Source: Verrucomicrobiales bacterium
GTDB taxonomy: Bacteria > Verrucomicrobiota > Verrucomicrobiia > Limisphaerales > J093
Assembly (NCBI GenBank): GCA_024233305.1
Contig: JACKPV010000022.1
Location: 558,001 to 622,000, forward strand
Length of the DNA: 64,000 nucleotides
Direction of reading: 5' to 3'
The position numbers and the translations under genes were made by a program. Positions 27,339 to 36,058 of this stretch are shown piece after piece (the stretch's first letter is position 1; every line of letters begins with the position of its first letter). The notes under the pieces are model-generated. The model did not search any database, was not told the DNA's origin, and worked only from the letters and a program-made list of their open reading frames with translations.

Positions 27339-28366
27339 CGCTCAGTGGAGACCGCCCGGATCCGTTCCACCAGTTCGCCCACCACGCCTCGCGCGAATTC
27401 GTCATAGACCGGCTGCACTTTCGCCATGAACAGGCGTTGGTCAGGATCGTAAACCGTCGCTCCAAACCGCTCACGCGCCTCGCGCAAAGCCGCCTCGCTT
27501 CGCTCCCGCCACAGCCGCCGCTGGAAACGGCTCGAGTCCTCGGCCGCCTCCCGCAGCCAGGCCTGTTCCTGCCCCGACAGCCCATCCCACACCCCGGCCC
27601 CGATCAGCAGGATGTCCGGCACCCGGGTGTGGGCGTCGCGCGAGAAGAACGGCGCCACCTCGCAGTGCTTTTCGGCCACGTAGCTGGGCGGGTTGTTTTC
27701 CGCGCCATCCACCGTTCCCTGCGCCAGAGCGGAGTACAACTCCCCCCAGGCAATCGGCGTTGGCGCGCCCCCCAGCGCCTCGACCATCTTCATCGCCACG
27801 GGGCTGTTCTGCACCCGGATCTTAAGCCCCTGGAGATCAGCAGGCGTCTCGATCAGGCGGGTCTTGGTGTAGAAGTTGCGACTCCCGGCATCGTAGTAAC
27901 ACAGGCCGAGCAGGTTCTTCGCCCGCCCCTTTTCCAGCAGTTCCCGCCCGATCGGACCGTCGAGCACCAGCCAGAAATGCGCGTCGTCCGCAAACAGATA
28001 GGGCAGCCCGAAGACCTGCATCTCCTCGAGAAACCCTTCAAGGGGCGCCGTCGACGACTTCGTCATGGCCAGCGTCCCCCGCTGCACCTGTTCGAGACAT
28101 TCGGTCTCCCCACCCAACTGCCCGCTGGGATACAACTCAACCCGCAGGCGGCCCCCCGAGAGTTCCGCAAGCCGGCGCTGCAGCTCCAGCATCCCCTGAT
28201 GCACCGGATGCTCGGGCGGCAGGCCGTGCGCGAGCTTCAGGGTCCGCCCCGGGCGCCCGCCAGCGTCTCCCGCCGCGCGCTGCCCCAACAGGAAGGCATA
28301 CCCCGCCGTGGCCGCCAACAGGCCGACCATTACCCCTGCCAGAAACAAGGACCACGAACGGTTCAT
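27335..28366 (-). CDS. dctP: TRAP transporter substrate-binding protein DctP
   Basis: This 343-residue periplasmic binding protein has an N-terminal membrane or signal segment (LFLAGVMVGLLAATAGYAFLL). The DctP family features are TLKLAHGLPPEHPVHQGM, LYPSGQLGGETECLEQVQRG, RNFYTKTRLIETPADLQGLK with the substrate-carboxylate-binding Arg region, and AWGELYSALAQGTVDGAENN. The closest known relatives by these motifs bind C4-dicarboxylates or sugar acids; the ligand cannot be read from the sequence. ATG 28366 is placed just before the signal segment; upstream in-frame residues do not look like protein. It is the first gene of the dctPQM operon. Confidence 0.92.
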   Translation of the reverse strand: MNRSWSLFLAGVMVGLLAATAGYAFLLGQRAAGDAGGRPGRTLKLAHGLPPEHPVHQGMLELQRRLAELSGGRLRVELYPSGQLGGETECLEQVQRGTLAMTKSSTAPLEGFLEEMQVFGLPYLFADDAHFWLVLDGPIGRELLEKGRAKNLLGLCYYDAGSRNFYTKTRLIETPADLQGLKIRVQNSPVAMKMVEALGGAPTPIAWGELYSALAQGTVDGAENNPPSYVAEKHCEVAPFFSRDAHTRVPDILLIGAGVWDGLSGQEQAWLREAAEDSSRFQRRLWRERSEAALREARERFGATVYDPDQRLFMAKVQPVYDEFARGVVGELVERIRAVSTER

Positions 28367-28502
28367 CAACTCAGCGCGTCGCCGGAGATCGCAAACTGAA
28401 TACTGCGCGCCCGCCGGGCGCGTCAAGAACCGCCCCCCCCTCGGGCCGGCACGAGGCACCCGGCGGCGTGGACGCGCGGGCGGCGACGTGCCATAAAGCG
28501 GC

Positions 28503-29327
28503 GTGATCACCGCGCCTGCCAGTTCCGCAGCCGACCACTGCCGCATCCCGGAAACACCGGTCACGGGCCACGATGTCAGCGTGGTGCTGGTCGAACCGTC
28601 GTTGCCCGAAAACGTCGGCGCCGTGGCGCGGGCGATGGACAACATGGGATTCCACCAATTGCGGCTGGTTCGTCCCCGCGACCACCTGAGCGACGCCGCC
28701 CGCGCGGTGGCCACCCACGCGACCGCCGTCCTGGAGCAAGCGGCCGTTTTCGATTCGCTGGCCGCGGCGGTCGGGGACCGCCAGCTGATCCTGGGCACGA
28801 CCACGCGGCGGCGGGATTCGTCCTTCCGACTGACGCCGCTCCCGGAGATCGACGGCTTGCTGGCCGGGAGCCCCGCGCGCCTGGCGCTGGTCTTCGGTCG
28901 CGAATCCAGCGGCCTGGACAACCGCGAACTGGCACTGTGCAACGGCTGGTTGCGGATCCCGACCCGCGGGAGGAATCCGTCGTTGAACCTCTCGCACGCG
29001 GTCATGGTGGTGCTCTACGAACTGGCGCGCGGAAGCGCCGCGACACCCGCTGCGCCGGAGCCGGTGGACCTTGCCGAGGGCGCGGCCATCGAGGGTTTGA
29101 AGCGGCAGCTCTTCGCGCTGCTGGATCGGGTGCGTTTTCTGCGGACCCGGAACCGGGAAGGCATCTGGGCCGGCTTTTCGGGGTTGCTGGGCCGGGCACG
29201 CCCCAGCCGGCGGGAGGTGCAGATGGTGCACGGCTTCCTTCACCGGGTGCGGGTGACGCTGGATCGGGAGCGGGGCGGCGAGGTTGCGGGGGGCCGGGTG
29301 CGGGCGGGCCGGGAGGCAGGGACTTGA
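28503..29327 (+). CDS. trmJ: TrmJ-like SpoU-family tRNA (Cm32/Um32) methyltransferase
   Basis: This 274-residue SAM-dependent RNA methyltransferase has the trefoil-knot fold. The SpoU motifs are VVLVEPSLPENVGAVARAMD (motif 1, with Asn), LVFGRESSGLDNRELALC (motif 2) and IPTRGRNPSLNLSHAVMVVL (motif 3). A C-terminal helical extension (RQLFALLDRVRFLRT, then a YxVHG-like end) fits TrmJ better than TrmH or TrmL. TrmJ makes 2'-O-methyl groups at position 32 of tRNA. The start is GTG at 28503; no ATG lies between it and motif 1. A terminator-like hairpin follows 20 bp after the stop. Confidence 0.87.
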   Translation: MITAPASSAADHCRIPETPVTGHDVSVVLVEPSLPENVGAVARAMDNMGFHQLRLVRPRDHLSDAARAVATHATAVLEQAAVFDSLAAAVGDRQLILGTTTRRRDSSFRLTPLPEIDGLLAGSPARLALVFGRESSGLDNRELALCNGWLRIPTRGRNPSLNLSHAVMVVLYELARGSAATPAAPEPVDLAEGAAIEGLKRQLFALLDRVRFLRTRNREGIWAGFSGLLGRARPSRREVQMVHGFLHRVRVTLDRERGGEVAGGRVRAGREAGT

Positions 29328-29347
29328 GGGACGGAAGGGACGCAAGA

Positions 29348-29370
29348 GAGCGGCGGATGGTCCGCCGCTC
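29348..29370 (+). terminator. Candidate terminator hairpin after trmJ
   Basis: There is a perfect 10-bp stem, GAGCGGCGGA / TCCGCCGCTC, with a TGG loop, starting 20 bp after the trmJ stop codon. Only a short T run (TTT) follows, so it is not a textbook intrinsic terminator. In high-GC genomes such hairpins often end transcripts. It also separates the host gene from the insertion sequence that begins at 29400. Confidence 0.5.
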
Positions 29371-29425
29371 CCGCGTTTCCAGAGTGGAAGGGTGGCTTAG
29401 CCGTAACTATGCAGTAGCCAAGGGT

Positions 29426-29505
29426 GGTCACTGTTTGGAAGTGATGGAGGGGTGCGAAATAAACGCTCCAATCACACCGGGAGAACCGGTCACCAAACAG
29501 TGACC
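29426..29505. repeat. 13-bp inverted repeat around the transposase start
   Basis: GGTCACTGTTTGG (29426-29438) and CCAAACAGTGACC (29493-29505) are exact reverse complements, separated by 54 bp. The right arm spans the alternative GTG start at 29500. It could be a transposase-binding site, an operator, or an mRNA hairpin that limits transposase translation. Confidence 0.6.
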
Positions 29506-30873
29506 GAGTTCATTAAGCTCCAGACGCCGGAGAAAACCATCCAAATCGGTTTCACCGACCAGAAGGTCAGCGGGCGGGCCGGGCTGCTCACCTTCGCCGG
29601 ATTTCTTCACTGGCACCGCTTCGGAGCCTTGCTGGCGCTGGTGCTGCCGCATCGGCGCACCAGCAAAAAGGCCATCCCGGTGGCCGATCTGGCCCTGGGG
29701 TTCCTGGCCGGCATCCTGGCTGGCGCGCAAAAACTGGCCCACCTGGCTCATCTGCGCAACGACGTGATGCTGCCCGCGCTGCTGGCCATCCAACGCATCG
29801 GCAGCCAGTCCACCTTTACCCGCTTCTTCCAGGGCTTCACCTCGGCCGGGAAGAACCTGGCCACCTTTGGTCCGCTCTGGCGCTGGTGCCTGGAGCGGCT
29901 GCCCAGTCGCCCCGGCGGCTACAGCCTGGACCTGGACTCGACCCGGCTCCTGCACGAGGACGGCCACCAGGAGGGCGTGGCCACCGGCTACACCCGCCTG
30001 GGCACCAAACCGTGCCTGCATCCGCTGGTGGCGGTGCTCGAGGAGGTCAAGCTGGTGGTCGGCTTTTGGTTGCGACCGGGCAACGCCAGCTGCGCCAACA
30101 ACGTGGTCGCCTTCACCCTGGAATTGCTGGCGCGGCTGCCCAAGTGGATTGCGATCGGCCTGGTGCGCGCCGATTCGGGTTTCTGCCTGCCTGAATGGCT
30201 CAATCTGCTCGAGGCCCGGCGGCTCTCGTACATCGTGGTGGCCCGCCTGCTCAAACCGGTGCAACGGCTCTTGAAGAAGGACCTGATCTGGCAGGCCAGT
30301 TCGGTGCCCGGCACCGAGGTGGCGGAGGTCTGGCATCAGGAAGCCAACTGGCCCAAGCCCCGCCGCCTGATCCTGCTGCGCCACCGGGTGGCGGAAAAGC
30401 GAGCGGCCCGGCAACGGACCGGCGGCAAGTTGTTGATCGACTGCCCGGGCTATCTCTACCAGGCGCTGGTGACCAACCTCTCCCAGAGCGTGTCCCCGGT
30501 GGAGGTGTGGCGGCGCTACAACGGACGGGCCGGGTGCGAGGAAGTGATCAAGCAACTGGATGCGGACTTCGCGCTGCCCAAGTTGTGCCTGAAGCGGTTC
30601 TGGAGCACGGAGGCGGCGCTGTCCCTGGCGATTGTGAGCTACAACCTGACGCAGTTGTTCCAGCGGCATCTGGGGTGGCTGGACCGGGTGACGGCGGCGA
30701 CGTTGCGTTTCCGGCTCTTCACCACCGGGGGGATTATCAGTGAGACCGGCGGGATGACGACGATCCGGCTGGCGGTGCGCGATCCGCAGGAACGGGCCTG
30801 GTGGCGCCGGTTGCTGGAGAAGATGATCAGTCTGGTGCCCAACTGCAATGCAGTGGCGCAAAGTCCGGGCTGA
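29452..30873 (+). CDS. IS1380-family DDE transposase
   Basis: This 473-residue transposase catalyses cut and insertion of the IS that carries it. The DDE catalytic triad is visible: D162 in GYSLDLDSTRLL (or D160), D241 in GLVRADSGFCLPEW, and E363/E364 in RRYNGRAGCEEVIKQLD. The insertion-domain and C-terminal segments (FWSTEAALSLAIVSYNLTQL) are typical of IS1380 (DDE group 1). GTG 29452 gives the longest frame, but its GGAGG lies only one base away. GTG 29500, giving VTEFIKLQTPEKTIQIGF, is an equally good start. The frame is intact, so the element may still be active. Confidence 0.9.
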   Translation: MRNKRSNHTGRTGHQTVTEFIKLQTPEKTIQIGFTDQKVSGRAGLLTFAGFLHWHRFGALLALVLPHRRTSKKAIPVADLALGFLAGILAGAQKLAHLAHLRNDVMLPALLAIQRIGSQSTFTRFFQGFTSAGKNLATFGPLWRWCLERLPSRPGGYSLDLDSTRLLHEDGHQEGVATGYTRLGTKPCLHPLVAVLEEVKLVVGFWLRPGNASCANNVVAFTLELLARLPKWIAIGLVRADSGFCLPEWLNLLEARRLSYIVVARLLKPVQRLLKKDLIWQASSVPGTEVAEVWHQEANWPKPRRLILLRHRVAEKRAARQRTGGKLLIDCPGYLYQALVTNLSQSVSPVEVWRRYNGRAGCEEVIKQLDADFALPKLCLKRFWSTEAALSLAIVSYNLTQLFQRHLGWLDRVTAATLRFRLFTTGGIISETGGMTTIRLAVRDPQERAWWRRLLEKMISLVPNCNAVAQSPG

Positions 30874-31063
30874 GGCCTGCCGGACAAGGCGATGAGCGAG
30901 GTTCCCGGACAAGCAAAGCCGCCCTGAGCCAGGGGTTCAGAGCGCCCGCCCGCCCGAGCGAGGGACGGCGGAGCGCGCCGCGCGCGTTGGAGAACCCCTC
31001 CGAGTTCCCAGCGCTCCGCTGGGGTATGCCCCAAAACGGCCCCCTCTACTGAATGGTTACGGC

Positions 31064-33469
31064 TTAGTCGGCGTCCAGCGAGAGCAGGGTCACGCTGCAG
31101 GGAGCGAGTTCGAGCTGTCGGCCAAGGGCACGCACCGGCGTTTCCGCGATCACGACGCGCGGGGGTTGTTCGGGATCGTTGCAGGCCTGCGGATCGGTTC
31201 CGGCAATTTCCCAGCGGGTGCCGGTTCCCCGCAGTTTCGCGCCGGTCAGATTCAGCGGCACGGCCACCGGTTTCAGGCTCGCGTTCACGACACCGATGGT
31301 GAGCCTGCGGCGATCCTGGCTCCACGCCGCCTGCGCATCGATCAACCCCGTGGCTTCGGTGGTGGCCGGCAGGGTGCCGAAATGGCGCCGGTAGAGTTTC
31401 AGGACCAGCCCGGTGGTCTCGAACGCGGCGTTGCGCCGGCTCGTCTTGATGCAGCCGATGACGTTCACGGTCTGGGCGTAGAAGGCCGAAGCGACGATGT
31501 CGCTCTGGCGGGCGTATTCGTGCAGCCCGGCGGCGATGCCCAGGGCGTCCTTGAGGAAGTAGCGGGTGCCCAGTTCGCCGAACTCATGCGGCCCGTACCA
31601 GTAGTTCCACTCGGTCATCGCAATGCGAATGTCCTTCCCCGCGAGATTCGGAAGCTCGCGCCGCGCCTCGCGATGGAACTCCGCCTTGCGCCGGATGTTG
31701 TCCGGAATCTGGCGGATATGCGCCATCAAGCCCGAACGCTCCTGGCTGTAGAAATGTTCGGCGATGGAATCCATGTGATCGGCGCAGTCCTTCAACAAAC
31801 CGAGACTCCAGGGACCGGCGTTGCCCGACGAAATGCAGATGATGTCCGGATCCACCTCGCGCATCTTGTCCACCACCCAGTTTTGCTTGAGCACGTAATG
31901 GTTGAGAGCCATGTAACCAAGCTGCCACGTGCCCCACATCTCGTTGCCGATGCCCCAGTACTTCACGCCAAAGGGCTCGGGAGAACCGTTCGCGGCCCGT
32001 TGACGGCCCTGGAGCGTGTCGGGCGCCCCGTTGGCGTATTCGAGTTCGGCAGCGGCGGAATAGGCGTCCCCGAAGCCGGTGTTGACCGTGATCCAGGGTT
32101 CGGCGCCCACCAACCGGCAGAACCGGATGAACTCGTGCATGCCAAAGTCGTTGTGCTCGACGCCGGTCCAGGCAGGGTTCGTGCGCGGCGGACGCCGGTC
32201 GCGGTCCCCGACACCATCCCGCCAGTCATAGCCGCTGACAAAATTGCCGCCGGGCCAGCGATAGATGGGCGCCTGGAGTTCCTTCAGCAGCGCGAGGGTG
32301 TCGGCGCGCAAGCCCTCGATGTTGTCCGCCGGCATGAGCGAGGCCGTCCCGATGAAGGCGGCGCCGCGATTGACGGTGAGTTCGACCCAGGCCCGGTCGG
32401 TGGTCTTCACCCCGGTAAACTCGAACGGAACCCGGCGATAATCGCCGGCGAGCAGTTCGACCGGCATGGATTCGCGGGCCCCCTGCTCATCGCCCCAGGT
32501 CAACGTAATCGCGGCGCCGCCCGTCCCCTCGGGTCGAAGCCAGACGTAGCCGGTGTACCCCTTGCCGGCGGTAACCCCGAGATCGAGCTGGCGCAACCCG
32601 GCGCCCGCCCCGACACGCGGGGAATGTTGCCCAACGAACGGCCTTTCCGTGCTCATCGTGACGACCGCGGCGTCCCCGACGATCTGCCAGGGCGAGGCGC
32701 CCACGACCGGAAAATCCGAGTTGCGCAGTGAGCGATACGGGGCGTAGTCGGCGGTGATCGGGTGGTAGAACTTCCGGTCTTCCAGCATCTCCGCCCAGAT
32801 GCCGCCGTAGATGCAGCGCCCGAGATGTTCGATGAACTGGCTGTAGATCTCGACCGGCATCGGCTCGCCCACTTCACCCGCGTTGACAGTAATCGAGGGC
32901 GCGGGAGCGGGCAGGTCGCGGACCTTCACCAATTCGAGGTCGTCAAACCACGCCTTGCCCGTCGCCTGCCCCCAGCCGCCGAACAGACAGTTGATCTGGA
33001 GCGAATCGACATCGTCCACGTCGAACTCGACGCTCACCTGCTTCCAATCGCTGGAGCCCGTCACCGCTTCAGTCGCGACCCCTTGCAGGTTGTGGAGATT
33101 CAACAAAGCCCCCCGTCCGGTGCCGGCCGCCACCGCTTCCGTCTTGATCCAGCCGGAAAGGCGGTAACGACTGAAGGGCTCGACCGACGCGTTGGCGCTC
33201 CAACTGATGTCGGCGCCGTCGGCCGAGGCGAGCTGGACGCTGTGGTCCCCAGTGCGGCCGATGGCCGCATACGTGCTCGTGCCGGCGCCGCCCCAGGTCT
33301 GGGAGCGCCAGCCTCGGGGGCGATCTCCCTGCGCTGACTCGAAGGAGCCATTGCGCAGGGCGTTCTCGGCCGCGGCCAGCGTGGCCGTGGTGATGCTTCC
33401 AACCGCGAGGGCGGCCAACAGGAGGCCGTGCCACGGGCTGGCTTGGTTCTGGATTCGTCGGGTTCTCAT
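31064..33469 (-). CDS. Secreted GH51-type alpha-L-arabinofuranosidase with N-terminal carbohydrate-binding domain
   Basis: This 801-residue exported enzyme is predicted to remove terminal arabinofuranosyl groups from arabinan or arabinoxylan. A signal segment (LLLAALAVGSITTATLAA) is followed by a jelly-roll domain (about 36-190, NALRNGSFESAQGD...) resembling carbohydrate-binding modules. The TIM barrel follows, with the acid/base Glu in GNEMWG (E510) and the nucleophile Glu in MTEWNYW (E620), and then a C-terminal beta-sandwich. IEHLGRCIYGGIWAEML is the family's entry motif. ATG 33469 puts the signal segment at the N-terminus; 33487 is an alternative. Its stop codon TAA coincides with the target duplication of the neighbouring IS. 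The GH127 gene lies 59 bp upstream on the same strand, so the two are probably one operon. Confidence 0.9.
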   Translation of the reverse strand: MRTRRIQNQASPWHGLLLAALAVGSITTATLAAAENALRNGSFESAQGDRPRGWRSQTWGGAGTSTYAAIGRTGDHSVQLASADGADISWSANASVEPFSRYRLSGWIKTEAVAAGTGRGALLNLHNLQGVATEAVTGSSDWKQVSVEFDVDDVDSLQINCLFGGWGQATGKAWFDDLELVKVRDLPAPAPSITVNAGEVGEPMPVEIYSQFIEHLGRCIYGGIWAEMLEDRKFYHPITADYAPYRSLRNSDFPVVGASPWQIVGDAAVVTMSTERPFVGQHSPRVGAGAGLRQLDLGVTAGKGYTGYVWLRPEGTGGAAITLTWGDEQGARESMPVELLAGDYRRVPFEFTGVKTTDRAWVELTVNRGAAFIGTASLMPADNIEGLRADTLALLKELQAPIYRWPGGNFVSGYDWRDGVGDRDRRPPRTNPAWTGVEHNDFGMHEFIRFCRLVGAEPWITVNTGFGDAYSAAAELEYANGAPDTLQGRQRAANGSPEPFGVKYWGIGNEMWGTWQLGYMALNHYVLKQNWVVDKMREVDPDIICISSGNAGPWSLGLLKDCADHMDSIAEHFYSQERSGLMAHIRQIPDNIRRKAEFHREARRELPNLAGKDIRIAMTEWNYWYGPHEFGELGTRYFLKDALGIAAGLHEYARQSDIVASAFYAQTVNVIGCIKTSRRNAAFETTGLVLKLYRRHFGTLPATTEATGLIDAQAAWSQDRRRLTIGVVNASLKPVAVPLNLTGAKLRGTGTRWEIAGTDPQACNDPEQPPRVVIAETPVRALGRQLELAPCSVTLLSLDAD

Positions 33470-33528
33470 CTGGAAATCGTCAATCATCGGCAAGGTTTGA
33501 ATCAGGCCAAGACTCCTCCGGTGGATGG

Positions 33529-35913
33529 TCAGGGTTCTTCGCGCACCATGCGGCAACCGAACAGGCCGCCCGCCCAGGCTTCCGGATGCGCCTGAAATCG
33601 GACGACCACCCGGTCGCGATCATGCGTCAATTCAGGGTCGATGGAGTAGCGGACATCGAAGAACCGGTCGGGCTCGTTGCGCAGCAGCTTTTGGGTCGCG
33701 ATGCGTTGGCCGTCGACCAGGATATCGAACTCGCGAGCACCCGTTTCGCCGCCCCAGTAGGTGCAAAGCAGGGCGTTCGGACGCTGCGGATCGACCGCGA
33801 GGGTGAACTCAAACCAGCCGCCGTCCGTGGCATGGCGCCATTTCCGTCCGAAGGCTTCGCCGGCCGCGGTCCGTTCGCCGCGCACTTCGTGATCGCGCTC
33901 GGGTTGCATTTCGCCGATGCGCAGCCGATCGACCGTGAGCGCCTCCAGACGCGCCTGTCGCTCCCGTTCCGCCCGAAGTTCGGCTTCGCGCGCGGCCCAA
34001 TCCGCCGGGGTGAACCGGTCGAGGAACACCGTGTAGCGCCGGTCATGCAGGCTGTGGAACGGCGCCAACCGCACATCGCGGGGGTGCCCGACCCCTTCGG
34101 TCCGGAAGACCTGGCGTTCGAGCGACAGCGCCCGGACCCACCCGGTCACCGGGCGATTCCCGGCCACGATGACCGGGACGTAGTCCGCGGCGGCCGCCGC
34201 GGGATCCTCCACCGGGCCGAGGTCCGCGGCCAGCAGGGTGGGACCGTAGAACACCCCCACACGATTCGGATTGTCGGGCATGGACTCGGTGCGCAGGGAC
34301 ATCGGGAAACGGTACTCGACGCGGTCGCCCGAATGCCATTCGCGCCGGAGGACAACGTAGCCCGCCGCCTCCTCGTCCGGGCTCACGGGATTGCCGTTCA
34401 CGGCAACGAACACGCCCTCCTCCGCCCAGGACGGACGCCGCAGGCGCAGCGCGAACTCCTGCGGCCGCCCGCTCGTGATCCGCAGGGTGGTCGCATCCCC
34501 GAATGGCCAGCGGGTTTCCTGCCGGATCCGGAGTTCGCGATCCCGCCAGTGCAATTCGGAGGCGATAAAGAGGTTCACCCACAGGCTGTCTTCGTCACGA
34601 AAGTAAATGCCGTCGCCGTAGCGAACGTGGTTTTCCATCCCCGTGCCCATGCAACAGGTGAAGCCGTCGTACTTCATCTGGTAGTGCTTCGTGCCGCCGG
34701 GCTTGAGCGTGAGGTTGTAAATCACACGGCCGTCCGGATGCTGGGAGGCGCGGATGTGGTTCAACAGGGCACGCTCGTAGAAATCGGCAACGTCGGCGTC
34801 TGGACGCCAGCCAAACACATGCCGGGTCAGGCGCAGCATGTTGTAGACATTGCAGGTCTCCGTGGTGTCGTCGGTGAGCCGGTCGTTCAACCGGTCGGGC
34901 TCGCCGAAGTGTTCGTGATCGCAGTGGCCCCCGGTGATGTAGGTGTGATGATGGACCACGCGATCCCAGAAGAAATCCGCCGCCGCACGGTCCCTCGGAT
35001 CCCCGGCAAGTTCGTAGCGGGTGGCCAGACCGGTCAGCTTCGGAATCTGGGTGTTGGCATGCTTCCCCGGCAGGATGTCCTGCCCGTCGGCCAACGGTTC
35101 GAGAATGGCGCGGTGATGGAACCGCCGCGACAACCCGAGGTAGCGCGCATCCCCGGTGTCGGCGTAAAGGTCGGCGAAGGTCTCGTTGAGGCCGCCGTGT
35201 TCGGCCACCATGATGCGCTGCATCTGCTCGTCGGTGAGGTTGCCATGGATGCGCTCGAACCAGTCGGCCAAGCCGCGGGCCACGGCGAGCGCCTGCCCGT
35301 TGCCCGCCAGGCGCCAGGCATCGCGCAGGCCGGCAAACAGCTTGTGCATCGTGTAGTTCGGCACCCAGCACCCGTTCAAATCGAAGCCGGCGGAACGGAT
35401 GTTCCCCGCCGCAACCTCGGCGTAAACCCGGCGGCCGTCCGGAATGGCCGCCACATACCCGTCGCCGCCCGCCTGCTGGCAGGCCGCAAGTTCGGCGACG
35501 ATGTAGTTCACGCGCCGCAGAAACTCGTCCTGCCCGGTGGCCGCATAGGCCAGGGCGCAGGCGCTCAGGTAATGCCCGCCCGAATGCCCCGAGATGCCCT
35601 GCCGCTCCCAGCCGGGGTATTGCTCGGCTTTCGGCGGAAGCCCCGCTTCGCGACGGAAGTTGGCCAGAAATCGATCCGGTTCGAGGCTCAACAGATAGGC
35701 CACCCCGGCGTCCTGACCGTCCTTGAACATCCCGTCCAGCAGGCGGACATCGTGCGGACTGAAGGGAAGGGCGCGCGGGGGCGATACCGGGTCGACCCGC
35801 ACACCAGCGGGGTTCGCCGTCAACGTGTCCGCGCGCAGTCCGGCCGGCCGGCCGGCCGCGGCGAGAGTCAGGACCAGGATCCACCGGGAAGGGAAAACAG
35901 GAAGCCGTCGCAT
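33529..35913 (-). CDS. Secreted GH127 beta-L-arabinofuranosidase (DUF1680)
   Basis: This 794-residue exported enzyme begins with a signal peptide (RWILVLTLAAAGRPAGLRAD). The (alpha/alpha)6 barrel carries the four zinc-site residues expected for GH127: E352 and C354 in TTETCNVYNM, and C420 and C421 in FTCCMGTGMENH. One of the paired Cys is the nucleophile in characterised members. It should split beta-L-arabinofuranosides such as those on plant glycoproteins and related polymers. A C-terminal beta domain from about residue 660 (IGEMQPERDHEVRGE to GLFGCRMV) is the extra module common in environmental GH127 proteins. ATG 35913 is chosen ahead of the signal peptide. It forms a pair with the downstream GH51 gene. 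Confidence 0.9.
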   Translation of the reverse strand: MRRLPVFPSRWILVLTLAAAGRPAGLRADTLTANPAGVRVDPVSPPRALPFSPHDVRLLDGMFKDGQDAGVAYLLSLEPDRFLANFRREAGLPPKAEQYPGWERQGISGHSGGHYLSACALAYAATGQDEFLRRVNYIVAELAACQQAGGDGYVAAIPDGRRVYAEVAAGNIRSAGFDLNGCWVPNYTMHKLFAGLRDAWRLAGNGQALAVARGLADWFERIHGNLTDEQMQRIMVAEHGGLNETFADLYADTGDARYLGLSRRFHHRAILEPLADGQDILPGKHANTQIPKLTGLATRYELAGDPRDRAAADFFWDRVVHHHTYITGGHCDHEHFGEPDRLNDRLTDDTTETCNVYNMLRLTRHVFGWRPDADVADFYERALLNHIRASQHPDGRVIYNLTLKPGGTKHYQMKYDGFTCCMGTGMENHVRYGDGIYFRDEDSLWVNLFIASELHWRDRELRIRQETRWPFGDATTLRITSGRPQEFALRLRRPSWAEEGVFVAVNGNPVSPDEEAAGYVVLRREWHSGDRVEYRFPMSLRTESMPDNPNRVGVFYGPTLLAADLGPVEDPAAAAADYVPVIVAGNRPVTGWVRALSLERQVFRTEGVGHPRDVRLAPFHSLHDRRYTVFLDRFTPADWAAREAELRAERERQARLEALTVDRLRIGEMQPERDHEVRGERTAAGEAFGRKWRHATDGGWFEFTLAVDPQRPNALLCTYWGGETGAREFDILVDGQRIATQKLLRNEPDRFFDVRYSIDPELTHDRDRVVVRFQAHPEAWAGGLFGCRMVREEP

Positions 35914-36058
35914 AAGATCAGGAGAACGGGGACAGGTCGGGGATGGAAGCGGAGGCGGTGGACGGACGGGCAACCACGGCCTCGCACTCGTGACACGGCA
36001 GCCGGTCCGGCCGGCCGCCGCCCGATTGCCGGCGGCGGATATCCCGAGGAGATCGCCC

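Larger units (their letters stand above)
29400..31063 (+). mobile_element. IS1380-like insertion sequence, 1664 bp, TTA target duplication
   Basis: This looks like a complete insertion sequence. The left end is GCCGTAACTATGCAGTAG and the right end, on the other strand, is GCCGTAACCATTCAGTAG (16 of 18 identical). TTA flanks it at 29397-29399 and 31064-31066. It holds one transposase gene, about 50 bp of leader and about 190 bp of GC-rich sequence after the gene. The size is normal for IS1380-type elements, but a 3-bp TNA duplication is more typical of IS5-group elements, so the family placement rests on the transposase. The same ends bound the A and B elements elsewhere in the window. The right TTA is also the stop codon of the neighbouring GH51 gene. 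Confidence 0.85.
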
